From Mycolicibacterium sediminis (GTDB lineage: Bacteria > Actinomycetota > Actinomycetes > Mycobacteriales > Mycobacteriaceae): a DNA stretch of 64,000 nt. A model generated the notes under the pieces. That model was not told the DNA's origin and searched no databases. It saw only the letters and a list, made by a program, of their open reading frames with translations. Location: positions 744,001-808,000 of the forward strand of contig NZ_AP022588.1 of NCBI RefSeq assembly GCF_010731735.1, read 5' to 3'. Position numbers and translations under genes: made by a program. Numbering within the stretch: the stretch's first letter is position 1; each line of letters opens with the position of its first letter. Positions 25,960 through 35,933 of this stretch are shown one piece after another.

Positions 25960-26205
25960 TCAGCGGACGTCGGTGCCGGTGAGGTGGGCGATGTAGGCGG
26001 GGCCGTGGTTGCCGTGCCAGCCGGGCTTGGCGGTCGGCGCGGGGTGGGCGTGGGTCTGGGGCGCGTAGGAGTAGCCGGGGCCCGAGGGCTGCTGGCCACC
26101 GGGGCCTGCGGTGGCGTTGGCGGCGCCGGCGAGGCCGAGGGCTGCGCTGCCGAGGATTCCGGCGGTGAGGATGGGCAGTGCGGCGAGGCGGATGAGGTTC
26201 GTCAT
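25960..26205 (-). CDS. small secreted protein (81 aa)
   Basis: An 81-residue exported protein. It has a signal peptide (LIRLAALPILTAGILGSAALGLAGAANATA, cleavage expected after ANA or ATA near residue 31) and a short mature part rich in Gly, Pro, His and Tyr (SYAPQTHAHPAPTAKPGWHGNHGPAYIAHL). The His-rich mature segment might bind metal; this is speculation. GAAGGA before the ATG at 26205 is a clear ribosome binding site, and a strong hairpin follows the gene. No family recognised. Confidence 0.75.
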   Translation of the reverse strand: MTNLIRLAALPILTAGILGSAALGLAGAANATAGPGGQQPSGPGYSYAPQTHAHPAPTAKPGWHGNHGPAYIAHLTGTDVR

Positions 26206-26382
26206 GTCGAGTCCTTCTGTCTGGGTGGAGCTTTGGTGTCGGTGGCCGGTGTGCTCCGGCGATGACTCAACTATGTCGCGGCGGGGGCCGGGAGTCTGTC
26301 CGGTGACCGGTGGACGGGCGGGATGAACACGAGGTCCACCGATCGGGGGACAGCGGGCGAGCCGCCGTGCGACGGTGGCGGC

Positions 26383-27450
26383 ATGGCACTGCGCATCGTT
26401 CAGTGGGGTACCGGCGCCGTCGGCCGGGAGGTCCTGGCCACTGTCCTGGATCCCCGCAGCGGGCTCGAACTCATGGGTGTGCGGGTGTACTCCGACGCCA
26501 AGGACGGCGTCGATGCGGGCACGCTCATCGGCCGCGACCCCGTCGGCGTGGTGGCCACGACCGACGTGGCGGCAGTCCTCGACCTCGACGCGGACTGCGT
26601 GGTCTACACGCCGCGCCTCACCGACGTCGACGAGGTCTGCGCCATCCTCCGCAGTGGCACGAACGTCGTGACGACGGCGTTCCTGTTCCATCCCGCGCGC
26701 ATCGCGGCGGCCGACCGGGATCGTCTCCTCGCGGCCTGCGAGGAAGGCGGGACGACGGTGCACGGTTGCGGCCTGAACCCCGGCAACCTGTCCGGCGCGC
26801 TGCCCCTCGCGCTGACGGGCATGAGCCGCACGATCGAGAAGCTGACACTGCAGGAGCGGGCCGACTGGTCGGTGTACGACAGCACCGCGATCACGTTCGA
26901 CAACATGCGATTCGGGGCGCCGGTCGACGAGATCAGCGTGACGGCGAACGACTTCCTGGCGTTCAACAGCTCGATCTTCGTCGAGCAGGTGTGGCTGCTC
27001 GCCGACGCGTTGCACGCCGGCATCGACGAGGTGACCGCCGACGTGGAGGCCGTCGCCGCCGAGCACGACCACGAGATCTTCGACCACGTGTTGCGCGCGG
27101 GAACGACGGCGGGTCAGCGGTGGAACTGGGTCGGGCGCCGCGACGGCGAGCCGCTCGTCGAGATCGAGACGCTGTGGACCGTCGGCAACGAGTACCCGAA
27201 GCACTGGCCGAAGCCGCGCCACGGCTGGACGCTCACCGTCGAGGGCGACCCGTCGATGCAGTCACACTTCCTGTCGCTGGCCAGTTTCCGGCGCGACGCC
27301 AGCATGCTCGAGCACGTGAACTCAGCCAACGTGGCGACGGCGATGCAGGTGCTCAACGCGGTGCCCGCGGTGTGCGCGGCGGCGCCGGGGTTCGCGACCA
27401 TCGCCGACCTGCCGCCGGTGCGCAGCCTGATCGGCTTCGGCAACGCCTGA
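26383..27450 (+). CDS. NAD(P)-dependent amine dehydrogenase / dihydrodipicolinate reductase-like protein
   Basis: A 355-residue Rossmann-fold oxidoreductase. The nucleotide-binding loop is IVQWGTGAVGREVLATVL (about 4-21), followed by VRVYSDAKDGVDAGTLIG and DCVVYTPR as in the dihydrodipicolinate reductase N-terminal family. The C-terminal half matches the family of mycobacterial proteins annotated NAD(P)H-dependent amine dehydrogenase (2,4-diaminopentanoate dehydrogenase-like), which act on small carbonyl/amine substrates. It is not the lysine-pathway DapB, being about 110 residues too long. ATG 26383 is used; the upstream extension has no conserved features. Convergent with car. Confidence 0.8.
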   Translation: MALRIVQWGTGAVGREVLATVLDPRSGLELMGVRVYSDAKDGVDAGTLIGRDPVGVVATTDVAAVLDLDADCVVYTPRLTDVDEVCAILRSGTNVVTTAFLFHPARIAAADRDRLLAACEEGGTTVHGCGLNPGNLSGALPLALTGMSRTIEKLTLQERADWSVYDSTAITFDNMRFGAPVDEISVTANDFLAFNSSIFVEQVWLLADALHAGIDEVTADVEAVAAEHDHEIFDHVLRAGTTAGQRWNWVGRRDGEPLVEIETLWTVGNEYPKHWPKPRHGWTLTVEGDPSMQSHFLSLASFRRDASMLEHVNSANVATAMQVLNAVPAVCAAAPGFATIADLPPVRSLIGFGNA

Positions 27451-27459
27451 CCCCTTACA

Positions 27460-27522
27460 CGCCGAAACGGCATTCCCTGTCGCCAAGCGGGTGCTGTGAC
27501 GACAGGGAATGCGGTTTCGGCG
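27460..27522. terminator. 23-bp inverted repeat between convergent genes
   Basis: Arms 27460-27482 (CGCCGAAACGGC then ATTCCCTGTCG) and 27500-27522 (CGACAGGGAAT then GCGGTTTCGGCG) pair over 23 bp with a single mismatch and a 17-base loop. The element starts ten bases after the oxidoreductase stop and lies 28 bases before the end of car. It is likely a bidirectional terminator. Confidence 0.75.
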
Positions 27523-27549
27523 CACGTTCGGCGCACGATCAAGCGGGGG

Positions 27550-30500
27550 CTACAGCAGGCCGAGCAGCTCCAGATCGGTGACGTACTTGACGATCACCTC
27601 ACGGGTGACGTGCGGGATGTCCTTGTCCGGCCCGATCTTGGCTTCCTGCACCGCCGCACGGAACCGGTCGGTCGGGGCCATCGCACCATTCATCGGGTGG
27701 TCCGGCGACTGGTAGTTGTGCAGCAGCGGCAGCAGTGACGCGTTGCGCTGCCGTCCGGGCAGGCTCCGCAGCGTGGTCGAGAACCGCTCGAGCCACGTCG
27801 CGTAGTCGCCCACGCGGCGCACCGGGTAGCCGGCCTCGATGAGCCAGTCGACGAACTGGTCCATGCCGATGCCGTCGTCGTAGGGGTTCATGACGTGGTA
27901 GGTCTCGAAGCCCTCGTCGACGTGTGACCCCAGGGTCGAGATCGCGTCGGCGATGAACTCGACGGGCAGGCCGTCGTAGTGCGCGCGCTGCGTGTTGCCG
28001 TCGGCGTCCAAGGCGTAGAACGACTCGGGTGCGACGCCGGTTGCCACCAGGCTCAACATCATTCGGGTGAACATGTCGGGCAGGTTGAGCTGGCCGGCGT
28101 AGGTGGTGTCGGCCAGGATCATGTCGCAGCGGAACACCGAGACCGGAAGGCCGCACAGGTCGTGGGCCTCGCGCAGGAGCACCTCACCGGCCCACTTGCT
28201 GTTGCCGTAGCCGTTGGCGTAGCTGTCGTCGACGACGCGGACCGCACTCATCGTGCGGACGTCGCTGTCCTCGTCGAAGGTGCCGGGCGTGATGCCCGCG
28301 CCGACGCCGATGGTCGAGACGTAGGCGAACGGCTTGATCTTCGTCGTGATCGCGATGCGGATCAGTTCGGCGGTGCCGAGCGCGTTCGGCCCGAACAGCT
28401 GGCTGTACGGCAGGACGTGGTTGACCAGGGCGGCCGGGTCGACGATCAGGTCGACGGTGTCGGCGAGCCGCTGCCACGTGGCGTCGTCCAGCCCGAGGTT
28501 GGGCTCGCCCTTGTCACCGGCGATCACCTCGAGGTGCTTCGCGGCCAACTCCTGGTAGTGCGCCAGCAGCGTGGGGTCACCACTGTCGAACGTCTTGTCC
28601 AGGCGCGCGAGGGCGTCTTCGTTCGAGCGACCGCGGATCAGGCAGATCACCGTGCCGTCGACCAGCGCCATCCGCTCCAGCCACTCGAGTGCCAGGTAGC
28701 GCCCGAGGAAGCCGGTCGCGCCGGTGAGCAGCACCGTCCGGACCTCGGTGGCCGGACCCGGCAGTGCCGTTGCGGCGGTGAGGGTTTCGGCGTCGATGAA
28801 CTTGTCCAGCGTCAGATCGGCGGCGCGCACCTCGGTGGCGTCGCGACCGTGCACGGCGTCGTAGGTGGGCCGCTTGCTGCCGCCGGAGCGCTCGACCTCG
28901 ACGTACTGCGCGATCGAGGCCAGGTCACTGGCCGGGCTGACGATCACGCCGACGGGGACGTCGACGCCGAAGATCTCATGCAGCAGGTTGGCGAACGTCA
29001 ACGCCGACAACGAGTCTCCGCCGAGGTCGGAGAAGTGCGCGTCCCCGGTCACGTCCGCGGCGGCCGCACCCAGCAGGGCGCGGGCGGCGCGACCGACCGT
29101 CTCGAGCACCGGACCGTCGGCGCCGTTCTGCCGCAGCTCGCGCAGTTCACCGGCCTGCCCGTCGGACAGGTCGAGGTAGAGCTGCTCGAGGTCGGGGCCG
29201 TAGTGCTCCTTGAGCCGTGGCCACGCCAGCTTGCGGATGCCGGTCAGCAGACCGTTCTCCACGGTGAAGGGGGTGGTCTCGACGATGAAGTCACGCGGGA
29301 TCTCGTAGGACTGCAGATCGGCGTTGCGCGCGGCCTCCTTGAGCGAGGCGCTGATGGCCGACTTCAGTGCGTCGGTGTCGTCGTAGCGGGCCTGGGCGTC
29401 GTCGGTGGGGACGACGACCGCCAGCAGGTACGGGCGAGCGCTGTTGCCGTACAAGAAGATCTGGTGCACCAGCGGGCTGCCGCCGAACGCGGCCTCCAGC
29501 TTGGACACCGTGACGAACTCGCCCTGCGACAGCTTCAGCACGTTGTTGCGGCGGTCGACGTAGCGGACCTGGTCGGGTCCGGTCTGTGCGACGACGTCGC
29601 CGGTGCGGTAGTAGCCGTCGGCGTCGAACACCTCGGCGGTGACCTCGGGCCGCTTGTAGTAGCCCGGGAACAGCTGGTCGGACTTGACCAGCAGCTCACC
29701 GCGGGGGTGCGGGACGTCGGTGCCGAAATAGCCGAGCTCGGGCACGTCGACGAGCTTGTAGTCGATCACCGGTGGGCGGCGGATCTGGCCGTCCACGAAC
29801 ACGGCGCCGGCCTCGGTGGAGCCGTAGCCCTCGATGAGGTGCATGTCGAGCAGTTCCTCGACCCACGACTTGAGTTCGGGGGCGATCGGCGCGGAACCGG
29901 TCAGCGCGGTGACGAACCGGTTGCCGAGCAGGTCACGCCGGAGATCGGCGAGCACCTGCGCCTCGTCGGCGTCGACGCCGCCGTCCACATGCGCGGCCTC
30001 CTCCTTCGTCGTCGACCGACGGCGGGCCACTTCGCTCTCGTACTCCTGGTGCAGCATGTCCCAGATCCGTGGGACGAAGTTCATCTGCGTGGGCCGCGTC
30101 ATCGCGAGGTCCTCGAGGAACGTCGACAGGTCGCTGCGCGCCGCGAAGTAGACGGTGCCGCCGGCGGCGAGTGTCGCGTAGAGGCCGCCGCGGCCCATGA
30201 CGTGGCTCATCGGCATGAAGCTCAGCGTGATGGAGGGGACCGCGCCCTGGTGCTCGTCCCAGTGCGCCATCGCGTCGCCGGCACCCCACATGTCGGCGAC
30301 CTTGCGCGCGGGGTACATGGCACCCTTGGGCGCGCCGGTGCTGCCGGACGTGTAGATCAGCAGCGCCAGCGGATCGTCCTCGCCGGTCTCGACGTCCCCG
30401 ACGGGGGGCAGGTCGGCGCCGCGGGCGATGACGTCGGCGAGGGTCTCGACGACGACGCCGGTGGTGGCGAGGCGGTCACGTGCGGCGTCGAGCGCCTCGC

Positions 30501-31086
30501 GCTGGTCGTCCACCTCGGGCCGGTAGTCGAAGACCACGAGGCTCTTCGGCGCGGGTCCCTCGAGGATGAGTGCGACGGCGTCGTCGACGTAGTCGATGCT
30601 CGACGCGATCACGGCGGGCTCGGTCTCGGTGACGATCGGCTGCAGCTGGGCCTGGGGCGCGCTGGTCTGCAGCGGTACGGAGACGGCGCCGATCTGGGTC
30701 AACGCGGTGTCGACGACGGTGTAGTCGACGCTGGTGAACCCGAGGATGGCCACGCGGTCACCGACGGCGACGGGGCCCGCGGCGAATGCGGCGGCCACTG
30801 CCTGGGCGCGGGTGCCGAGTTCGCCATAGGTGACGGTGTCGAAGCGGGGCTGCAGCGTGGCGACGGTGCGGCCGGCGTCGTCGGTGGTGAATTCGACGGC
30901 GCGCTGACGGAGCGCGGGCCGGTCGGCGTAGGAGGTCAGTACGGTCCGGACGACGTCGGGAAGGCGTTGTCCTGCCATGGCCGCGCTCACGGTCTCATCG
31001 GGCTTGGCCGCGGCGAATTCCGGGTCGTTGGCGTAGAGGTCGGCGAGGCGGCGTTCGAGCCGGGCCTCGCGAGTCTCGGTAGGCAT
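27550..31086 (-). CDS. car: carboxylic acid reductase (FadD9/Car type)
   Basis: A 1178-residue multidomain enzyme that reduces fatty and aromatic carboxylic acids to aldehydes using ATP and NADPH. The adenylation (ANL) domain spans about 1-640 with [12 protein letters not shown] near 245 and ESTEAG-like GYGSTEAG. The carrier domain has the phosphopantetheine serine in GGDSLSAL near 691. The thioester reductase domain begins with [11 protein letters not shown] near 786. Length and domain order agree with mycobacterial and Nocardia CARs. ATG 31086 follows GAAGGACAC; upstream in-frame starts add non-conserved residues. A phosphopantetheinyl transferase is needed for activity but is not in this window. 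Confidence 0.95.
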   Translation of the reverse strand: MPTETREARLERRLADLYANDPEFAAAKPDETVSAAMAGQRLPDVVRTVLTSYADRPALRQRAVEFTTDDAGRTVATLQPRFDTVTYGELGTRAQAVAAAFAAGPVAVGDRVAILGFTSVDYTVVDTALTQIGAVSVPLQTSAPQAQLQPIVTETEPAVIASSIDYVDDAVALILEGPAPKSLVVFDYRPEVDDQREALDAARDRLATTGVVVETLADVIARGADLPPVGDVETGEDDPLALLIYTSGSTGAPKGAMYPARKVADMWGAGDAMAHWDEHQGAVPSITLSFMPMSHVMGRGGLYATLAAGGTVYFAARSDLSTFLEDLAMTRPTQMNFVPRIWDMLHQEYESEVARRRSTTKEEAAHVDGGVDADEAQVLADLRRDLLGNRFVTALTGSAPIAPELKSWVEELLDMHLIEGYGSTEAGAVFVDGQIRRPPVIDYKLVDVPELGYFGTDVPHPRGELLVKSDQLFPGYYKRPEVTAEVFDADGYYRTGDVVAQTGPDQVRYVDRRNNVLKLSQGEFVTVSKLEAAFGGSPLVHQIFLYGNSARPYLLAVVVPTDDAQARYDDTDALKSAISASLKEAARNADLQSYEIPRDFIVETTPFTVENGLLTGIRKLAWPRLKEHYGPDLEQLYLDLSDGQAGELRELRQNGADGPVLETVGRAARALLGAAAADVTGDAHFSDLGGDSLSALTFANLLHEIFGVDVPVGVIVSPASDLASIAQYVEVERSGGSKRPTYDAVHGRDATEVRAADLTLDKFIDAETLTAATALPGPATEVRTVLLTGATGFLGRYLALEWLERMALVDGTVICLIRGRSNEDALARLDKTFDSGDPTLLAHYQELAAKHLEVIAGDKGEPNLGLDDATWQRLADTVDLIVDPAALVNHVLPYSQLFGPNALGTAELIRIAITTKIKPFAYVSTIGVGAGITPGTFDEDSDVRTMSAVRVVDDSYANGYGNSKWAGEVLLREAHDLCGLPVSVFRCDMILADTTYAGQLNLPDMFTRMMLSLVATGVAPESFYALDADGNTQRAHYDGLPVEFIADAISTLGSHVDEGFETYHVMNPYDDGIGMDQFVDWLIEAGYPVRRVGDYATWLERFSTTLRSLPGRQRNASLLPLLHNYQSPDHPMNGAMAPTDRFRAAVQEAKIGPDKDIPHVTREVIVKYVTDLELLGLL

Positions 31087-31273
31087 GTCGTGTCCTTCGA
31101 TGTGTGGCATGTGGTCTGGGCGGGAAGCTTCATTGCTCACCCGGACCGGTACAACGTTAGCAAAACTAAAGATATGCCCCTGTGCCTGACCTGGCAGTTT
31201 CCTGTGAGGAATAGCTCGAAGGCGCTTGGTCGTTATGCTGGCTAAATATTCGGGGACTACGAGAGGACTGTTC

Positions 31274-32206
31274 ATGGCACGCACTGAGGACGACACCTGG
31301 GACCTCGCGACCAGCGTCGGAGCGACCGCCACCATGGTTGCGGCTGCCCGGGCGATCGCGACCAACGCCGACGAGCCACTGATCGACGACCCGTTCGCCG
31401 AACCGCTCGTCCGCGCGGTCGGTGTGGACTTTCTCACACGCTGGGCGTCGGGCGAGATCCGCAGCGAGGACATCGACGTCGAGGGCATGGGCTGGGGCCT
31501 GAGCCAGATGCCTGCCGCGATGGCCGCCCGGACCCGCTACTTCGACCGGTTCTTCGCTGACGCCGCCGCTGCCGGCATCCGCCAGGCCGTCATCCTCGCG
31601 TCCGGACTCGACGCCCGTGCCTACCGCCTGGACTGGCCCGCAGACATGACGGTGTTCGAGATCGACCAGCCCACCGTCATCGAGTTCAAGTCGGTCACGA
31701 TCGCCGGGATGGGCGCCGCACCGAAGGCCGACCTCCGCACCGTTGCGATCGACCTGCGCGAGGACTGGCCCACCGCACTGAAGGACGCGGGCTTCGACCC
31801 CACCAAGCCGTCGGCATGGATCGCCGAGGGCCTCTTCGGATACCTGCCGCCCGAGGCGCAGGACAGCCTGCTCGACGCGGTCACCGAGCTGAGCGCGCCC
31901 GGCAGTCGGATCGGCAGCGAGGCCGTCCCCAGCCAGCCCGAGGGCGAGGTAGACGGCATGCGGGAGAAGATGAGTGCGGCCACCGCCAAGTGGCGCGAGC
32001 ACGGTTTCGACCTCGACTTCACCGAGCTGACGTTCCACGGCGAGCGCAACGACGTCGACACCTACCTGGGCGCACGTGGCTGGACGTCCGTCGGCACGCC
32101 GATGGGTGAACTGTTGGCCGCCAACGGCTTCCCCGCGATCCCGGAGACCGAGGACGACCAGGCGACCATGAACGCCGTCGTCTACTACACCTCGACGCTC
32201 GGCTAG
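31274..32206 (+). CDS. SAM-dependent methyltransferase, mycobacterial LCM-like family
   Basis: A 310-residue class I methyltransferase of the leucine-carboxyl-methyltransferase-like group greatly expanded in mycobacteria. The N-terminus [24 protein letters not shown] is the family hallmark. Other motifs are [26 protein letters not shown] (SAM-binding glycine motif), [13 protein letters not shown] and [18 protein letters not shown] precedes the ATG at 31274. A TATGCT -10 box at 31234-31239 gives a short leader. Divergent from car across 187 bases. Substrates of this family are mostly unknown. Confidence 0.92.
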   Translation: MARTEDDTWDLATSVGATATMVAAARAIATNADEPLIDDPFAEPLVRAVGVDFLTRWASGEIRSEDIDVEGMGWGLSQMPAAMAARTRYFDRFFADAAAAGIRQAVILASGLDARAYRLDWPADMTVFEIDQPTVIEFKSVTIAGMGAAPKADLRTVAIDLREDWPTALKDAGFDPTKPSAWIAEGLFGYLPPEAQDSLLDAVTELSAPGSRIGSEAVPSQPEGEVDGMREKMSAATAKWREHGFDLDFTELTFHGERNDVDTYLGARGWTSVGTPMGELLAANGFPAIPETEDDQATMNAVVYYTSTLG

Positions 32207-32209
32207 ACG

Positions 32210-33103
32210 CTAGGACGCGCGCCGGGTGGCCTCGAGTTCGAGTTCGGCCTCGTAGGCCCCCTGGTCGCGGCCCAGCGCCACCGATGCCGCGGTCATCGCG
32301 CCGATCACGAACGTCAGCGCGATGGCCTCGTATCGTCCAGCATTGAGTTCCTCGCCGAGCAGGATGGCGCCGAGGAACACCGCGACGACCGGTTCGAGGA
32401 CCAGCATCGTCGGCACCGACATCTGTAGCGCTCCGGCGTGGAACGCCGACTGCTGCAGCAGCACCGCGAATACGCCGAGGATCACCAACGCGTACGGCGC
32501 CGGCGTGACGAGGGTGCTGAGCAACCCTCGTTCGTCGAGGGTGTGCATGACGACCTTGGTCAGGACGGCGACCACGCCGAAGAGCACGCCGACGGCGACC
32601 GCGACCGCGACCGCGCGCTGCCAGCCCTCGACGCGCACGGCGATCACCACGCAGACGACGACGATCGCGGTGCAGACGCCCGCCACGACGGCGACCACCG
32701 GCAGCGTCGCGATCGCCGCCTGGGGCCCGGGCCGTGCCAGCAGGACGAACACCGCGAGCGAGGCCGTCAGGACGCCCGCCCACAACCACTCCGAGCGGCG
32801 GACGCGCCGATGTGCCAGCCGTGCGCTGAGCGGCAGCGCGAACAGCAGCGCCGAGACCAGCAGGGGTTGCACCAGGATCAGCGATCCCTTGATCAGCGCC
32901 AGCGCCTGAAAGACGTAGCCGAGGATCGCGACGGCGGTGCCGGCCCACCAGAGCGGGCGGCGCAGCAGCGTGCGGAACATGACGACGCTGACGCCCTGCT
33001 CGGACGGCACGTCGATGGTGGCGCGCTGCCGCACGACGATGCCGATCGCCATGGCGATGGCGGCGCAGAGGGACAGGACGACGACGAGCCCATGGGTCAG
33101 CAA
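32210..33103 (-). CDS. DMT/EamA-like transporter
   Basis: A 297-residue membrane protein with nine or ten helices arranged as two halves, as in the drug/metabolite transporter superfamily (LCAAIAMAIGIVVRQRA first helix, GSLILVQPLLVSALLFALPLSARL, then LVLEPVVAVFLGAILLGEEL in the second half). A cytoplasmic acidic tail ends the protein. Its stop is three bases from the convergent methyltransferase stop. Substrate unknown. Confidence 0.82.
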   Translation of the reverse strand: MLTHGLVVVLSLCAAIAMAIGIVVRQRATIDVPSEQGVSVVMFRTLLRRPLWWAGTAVAILGYVFQALALIKGSLILVQPLLVSALLFALPLSARLAHRRVRRSEWLWAGVLTASLAVFVLLARPGPQAAIATLPVVAVVAGVCTAIVVVCVVIAVRVEGWQRAVAVAVAVGVLFGVVAVLTKVVMHTLDERGLLSTLVTPAPYALVILGVFAVLLQQSAFHAGALQMSVPTMLVLEPVVAVFLGAILLGEELNAGRYEAIALTFVIGAMTAASVALGRDQGAYEAELELEATRRAS

Positions 33104-33167
33104 CGTCCTGGGCTTCCTCTCATCGGTTCGGCGACAACCCCCGTCGCTTCCACCGTAGAGGTTGTCG

Positions 33168-33443
33168 TCAGACTGCTTCGAGTCGAACGGGCCGCTCGGG
33201 GTCGGGGTCCGGCGTCCCGGACGGATCGATCTTGTCGTTCACGCGCGTCACCACGGAGTCGACGCGGTGCACGGCGGCGTCACACAGACCGCGGACCCGC
33301 TCACCCGCGGTGTCGACGTCGTCGGCCGCACTCAGGAGATAGGAGCGGAGGTTGACCCGCAGCCGGTCGCCGATCAGGCGCACCCGGCGCCGCAGGTGGT
33401 CGTCGACGTCGAGCGTGACGTAGGGCAGTACTCGAAGTGCCAT
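33168..33443 (-). CDS. hypothetical protein (91 aa)
   Basis: A 91-residue soluble protein, beta strand then Arg-rich amphipathic helix (VLPYVTLDVDDHLRRRVRLIGDRLRVNLRSYLLSAADDV) and an acidic/Pro end. TCTGGAG lies eight bases before the ATG, supporting translation. No family recognised. Located between the DMT transporter and the kinase/P450 pair, all on the minus strand. Confidence 0.55.
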   Translation of the reverse strand: MALRVLPYVTLDVDDHLRRRVRLIGDRLRVNLRSYLLSAADDVDTAGERVRGLCDAAVHRVDSVVTRVNDKIDPSGTPDPDPERPVRLEAV

Positions 33444-33553
33444 GGTCTGCTCCAGAGAGTGGGGCGTGAGGTCGAGGTCGCCTCCAGGTTAGCGAAGGTG
33501 GCGTGGTTCACAACGTGACGTCCCTCGCGTGACATCCGTCAAGTTCTGCGAGG

Positions 33554-34618
33554 TCACATCAGGTCGGCGATCGCCTCGCGGGTGTGCAGGTCGTCGTACG
33601 CCGCGGAGTACCGCTGTGCCAGGGCGAGCGCGATGTCGGGCCGCTGCCACAGCTCGCCCGCGCTGGCGGTGCACAGCCAGAGCGTCAACCCGTGCGCGGC
33701 CGACGCCCGGTAGCGCAGCCACACCTCGTCAGCGGACGGCATCTCGTCGGTGGGCAGGTCGAGCGCGTCGCGGTAGACCTCGAGCAGTTCGCGCTCGTGG
33801 GCCCGGCGGTCCGCGGTGGTGACCGCGCCCTGCAGGAAGTAGCCGAGGTCGAGGCCGAAGTTGCCGCGCCGGGCCACCTGCCAGTCGAGGAAGCCGACCG
33901 TGCCGTCCGGCATCAGGTAGGTGTTGCCGACGTGCGCGTCGCCGTGGAGCAGCGTCGACGGTCCGGTGGTCAGCGTGCGGACGTAGGGCTTCCAGACGTC
34001 CTCGACGAGTTCGTCGATGGTGAGCGCGTGCACCGAGGCGGGCGCGTCGTCGCCGAGGCGGTCCAGCGCGGCGGGCAGGGGCGCGTACTGCATGCCGTCC
34101 CACGGCACGAACGGCTCCAGCCACTCCAGCTCGGGTCGCTCCAGCCGGGTGCCCCAGTACCGGCCGTGCATGCGAGCAAGCCCGAACACGCCGTCTGCGG
34201 CCTGGTCGGGAGTGAGTGGCCGGGTGGCGTCGCGGGGGTCGGCGCCGCGGGCGGTGAGGTCCTCCATGACCAGCATGAAGTCCTTCGCCGCCTCGTCGAT
34301 GGGAGCCGCGTACACCAGCGGATGTTCCAGCGGCAGTTCGACGTTCGACGCGAACAGCCGCGGTTCGTGCAGCAGTCCGCTGGTCATCTCGATCATCGCC
34401 CTGTGGTCGGGGTCCACGGCCTTGACGAACACCGTCGCCGGGCCGGAGCCGGACGAGTACGTCACGGCGAGGCGCGCCCGCCGGTTGGTGCCGTCGTCGC
34501 GCATGGCCACCTCGACGGCGTCGACGACGGCTCCGGGATGGTGAGTGGCCAGCGCGGCGGTGAGCCACTCCGGCGTGATCTCGCTCCAGTCGGAGGGGAC
34601 GACGACGGCGGCGGTCAC
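33554..34618 (-). CDS. phosphotransferase family protein (APH/ecdysteroid-kinase-like)
   Basis: A 354-residue kinase-fold protein. Motifs are VFVKAVDPDH (ATP-binding lysine), MVMEDL-like LVMEDLTARGADP, STLLHGDAHVGNTYL (catalytic loop, HGDxxxxN) and GFLDWQVARRGNFGLDLGYFL (metal-binding Asp). GTG at 34618 overlaps the P450 stop (GTGA), so both are translated together. In mycobacteria such proteins sit beside P450s and acyl-CoA enzymes; a small-molecule kinase is likely, substrate unknown. Confidence 0.85.
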   Translation of the reverse strand: MTAAVVVPSDWSEITPEWLTAALATHHPGAVVDAVEVAMRDDGTNRRARLAVTYSSGSGPATVFVKAVDPDHRAMIEMTSGLLHEPRLFASNVELPLEHPLVYAAPIDEAAKDFMLVMEDLTARGADPRDATRPLTPDQAADGVFGLARMHGRYWGTRLERPELEWLEPFVPWDGMQYAPLPAALDRLGDDAPASVHALTIDELVEDVWKPYVRTLTTGPSTLLHGDAHVGNTYLMPDGTVGFLDWQVARRGNFGLDLGYFLQGAVTTADRRAHERELLEVYRDALDLPTDEMPSADEVWLRYRASAAHGLTLWLCTASAGELWQRPDIALALAQRYSAAYDDLHTREAIADLM

Positions 34619-35832
34619 CGGACGAACGCCGGCATCGCGTCCCATCCGCGCACCGTCGACGTCGGGGACAGCGCGGCGTTCGGCAGGTCGATCTCCCACT
34701 CGGGGAAGCGCTTGAGGATCTCCTCGAGCGCGATGCGGCCTTCGAGCCGCGCCAGCGCCGATCCCAGGCAGTAGTGGGTGCCGACGCTGAACGCGAGGTG
34801 CTGGCGCTGTTCGCGGTGGATGTCGAAGACGTCGCCGTCGGGCGGGAACTGGCGGCTGTCGCGGACCGCGGCGCCGATCAGCATCATCATGATGCTGCCC
34901 TCGGGCACGGTCTGCCCGTGGATCTCGACGTCGCGGGTGACGTACCGGGCGACGTGCGGCGCGGGCGGCTCGAAGCGCAGCAGTTCCTCGACGGCCTGCG
35001 GGATCAGCGCCGGGTTCTGCGCCAATTCCCGGCGCTGGTCCGGGTTCTCGGCCAGCACCTTGCCCGCCCACCCGATGAGGCGCGTCGTGGTCTCGTTGCC
35101 CGCACCGGCGACGACGTTGATGTAGATCAGCAGTTCCTCGCGGGTGAGGGTGCGGGTGACGCCCTCCCAGTCGGTGAATTCGACGTTGAGCAGTTCGGTC
35201 ATGATGTCGTTGGACGGGTTGTCCCGGCGCCAGTCGATGTAGGCCTCGAAGATCGACCCGTCGACCAGCCCGTCCTGCGCGGCTGACATCGGTTTGCCTG
35301 CCTCCGTGCGCATCTGGGCGTTCGCGTGGTCGCGGATCATCTCCTGGTCACCTTCGGGGATGCCGAGCAGGGCGCTGATCACCCGCATGGGCATGATGGC
35401 GCCGAGGTCGGTGACGAAGTCGAAGCGGTCGCCGCCGACGAGCGGGTCCAGCGCCTGCGCGCAGTACTCCCGGATCTTCGGCTCCAGCGCGCTGATCTTG
35501 CGCGGCGTGAACATCCGCGCCAGCAGCTTGCGGTGCGTGGTGTGGATGGGCGGGTCTTCGAAGATCAGTGCGCCCGAGGGGATGTCGATGTTCGCCTTGA
35601 TCAGCTCGATGATGGCGCCGCGGGCCGAGCTGAAGGTCTCGTGGTCGACGAGCGCCTTGTTGACGTCGGCGAAGCGGCTGATGGCGTAGAAGCCGTGGAC
35701 GTCGTTGTAGTACAGCGGCGCCTCCTCGCGGAGACGGGCGAACACCGGGTACGGGTCGGCGTTGATCTCGACGTCGTAGGGGTCGAAGTACAGGTCCCTG
35801 GTCGCTGCGTCGACGGTTGTCGAGTCGGTCAC
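34615..35832 (-). CDS. cytochrome P450
   Basis: A 405-residue class I bacterial P450 monooxygenase. The heme-binding loop is FSVGTHYCLGSALARLE with the thiolate cysteine, the I-helix carries AGAGNETTTR, and the K-helix EELLR supplies the ExxR motif. GTG at 35832 (VTDSTTVDAATRDLYFDPYDVE) is preferred because GAGAGG stands just upstream; a longer frame runs to 35859. First gene of a pair with the kinase-like gene. No ferredoxin or reductase is adjacent. Subfamily and substrate are not assigned; the sequence type recalls steroid- or lipid-associated mycobacterial P450s. Confidence 0.92.
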   Translation of the reverse strand: MTDSTTVDAATRDLYFDPYDVEINADPYPVFARLREEAPLYYNDVHGFYAISRFADVNKALVDHETFSSARGAIIELIKANIDIPSGALIFEDPPIHTTHRKLLARMFTPRKISALEPKIREYCAQALDPLVGGDRFDFVTDLGAIMPMRVISALLGIPEGDQEMIRDHANAQMRTEAGKPMSAAQDGLVDGSIFEAYIDWRRDNPSNDIMTELLNVEFTDWEGVTRTLTREELLIYINVVAGAGNETTTRLIGWAGKVLAENPDQRRELAQNPALIPQAVEELLRFEPPAPHVARYVTRDVEIHGQTVPEGSIMMMLIGAAVRDSRQFPPDGDVFDIHREQRQHLAFSVGTHYCLGSALARLEGRIALEEILKRFPEWEIDLPNAALSPTSTVRGWDAMPAFVR

Positions 35833-35878
35833 GTGGTCGCCTCTCGAGAGTGTGGCCACCCGAGGGCTGCACGGGTCG

Positions 35879-35900
35879 CTTACACGCGTAAGTTACACGG
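35879..35900. promoter_or_regulatory. candidate operator upstream of the P450 gene
   Basis: CTTACACGCGTAAG (35879-35892) has CTTAC/GTAAG arms, and TTACACG occurs again at 35894-35900 as a direct repeat. Located 47 bases upstream of the P450 start, it could be a TetR-type site or overlap the promoter. Confidence 0.35.
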
Positions 35901-35933
35901 CTGAGCGACTGCCCGACAAGGGTCGGCTGATCC

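Noticed and set aside
27979..31245. 1088-aa open frame on the plus strand opposite car
   Set aside because: It is the antisense shadow of car, Arg/Gly/Val/Asp-rich with no motifs; high GC keeps the frame open.
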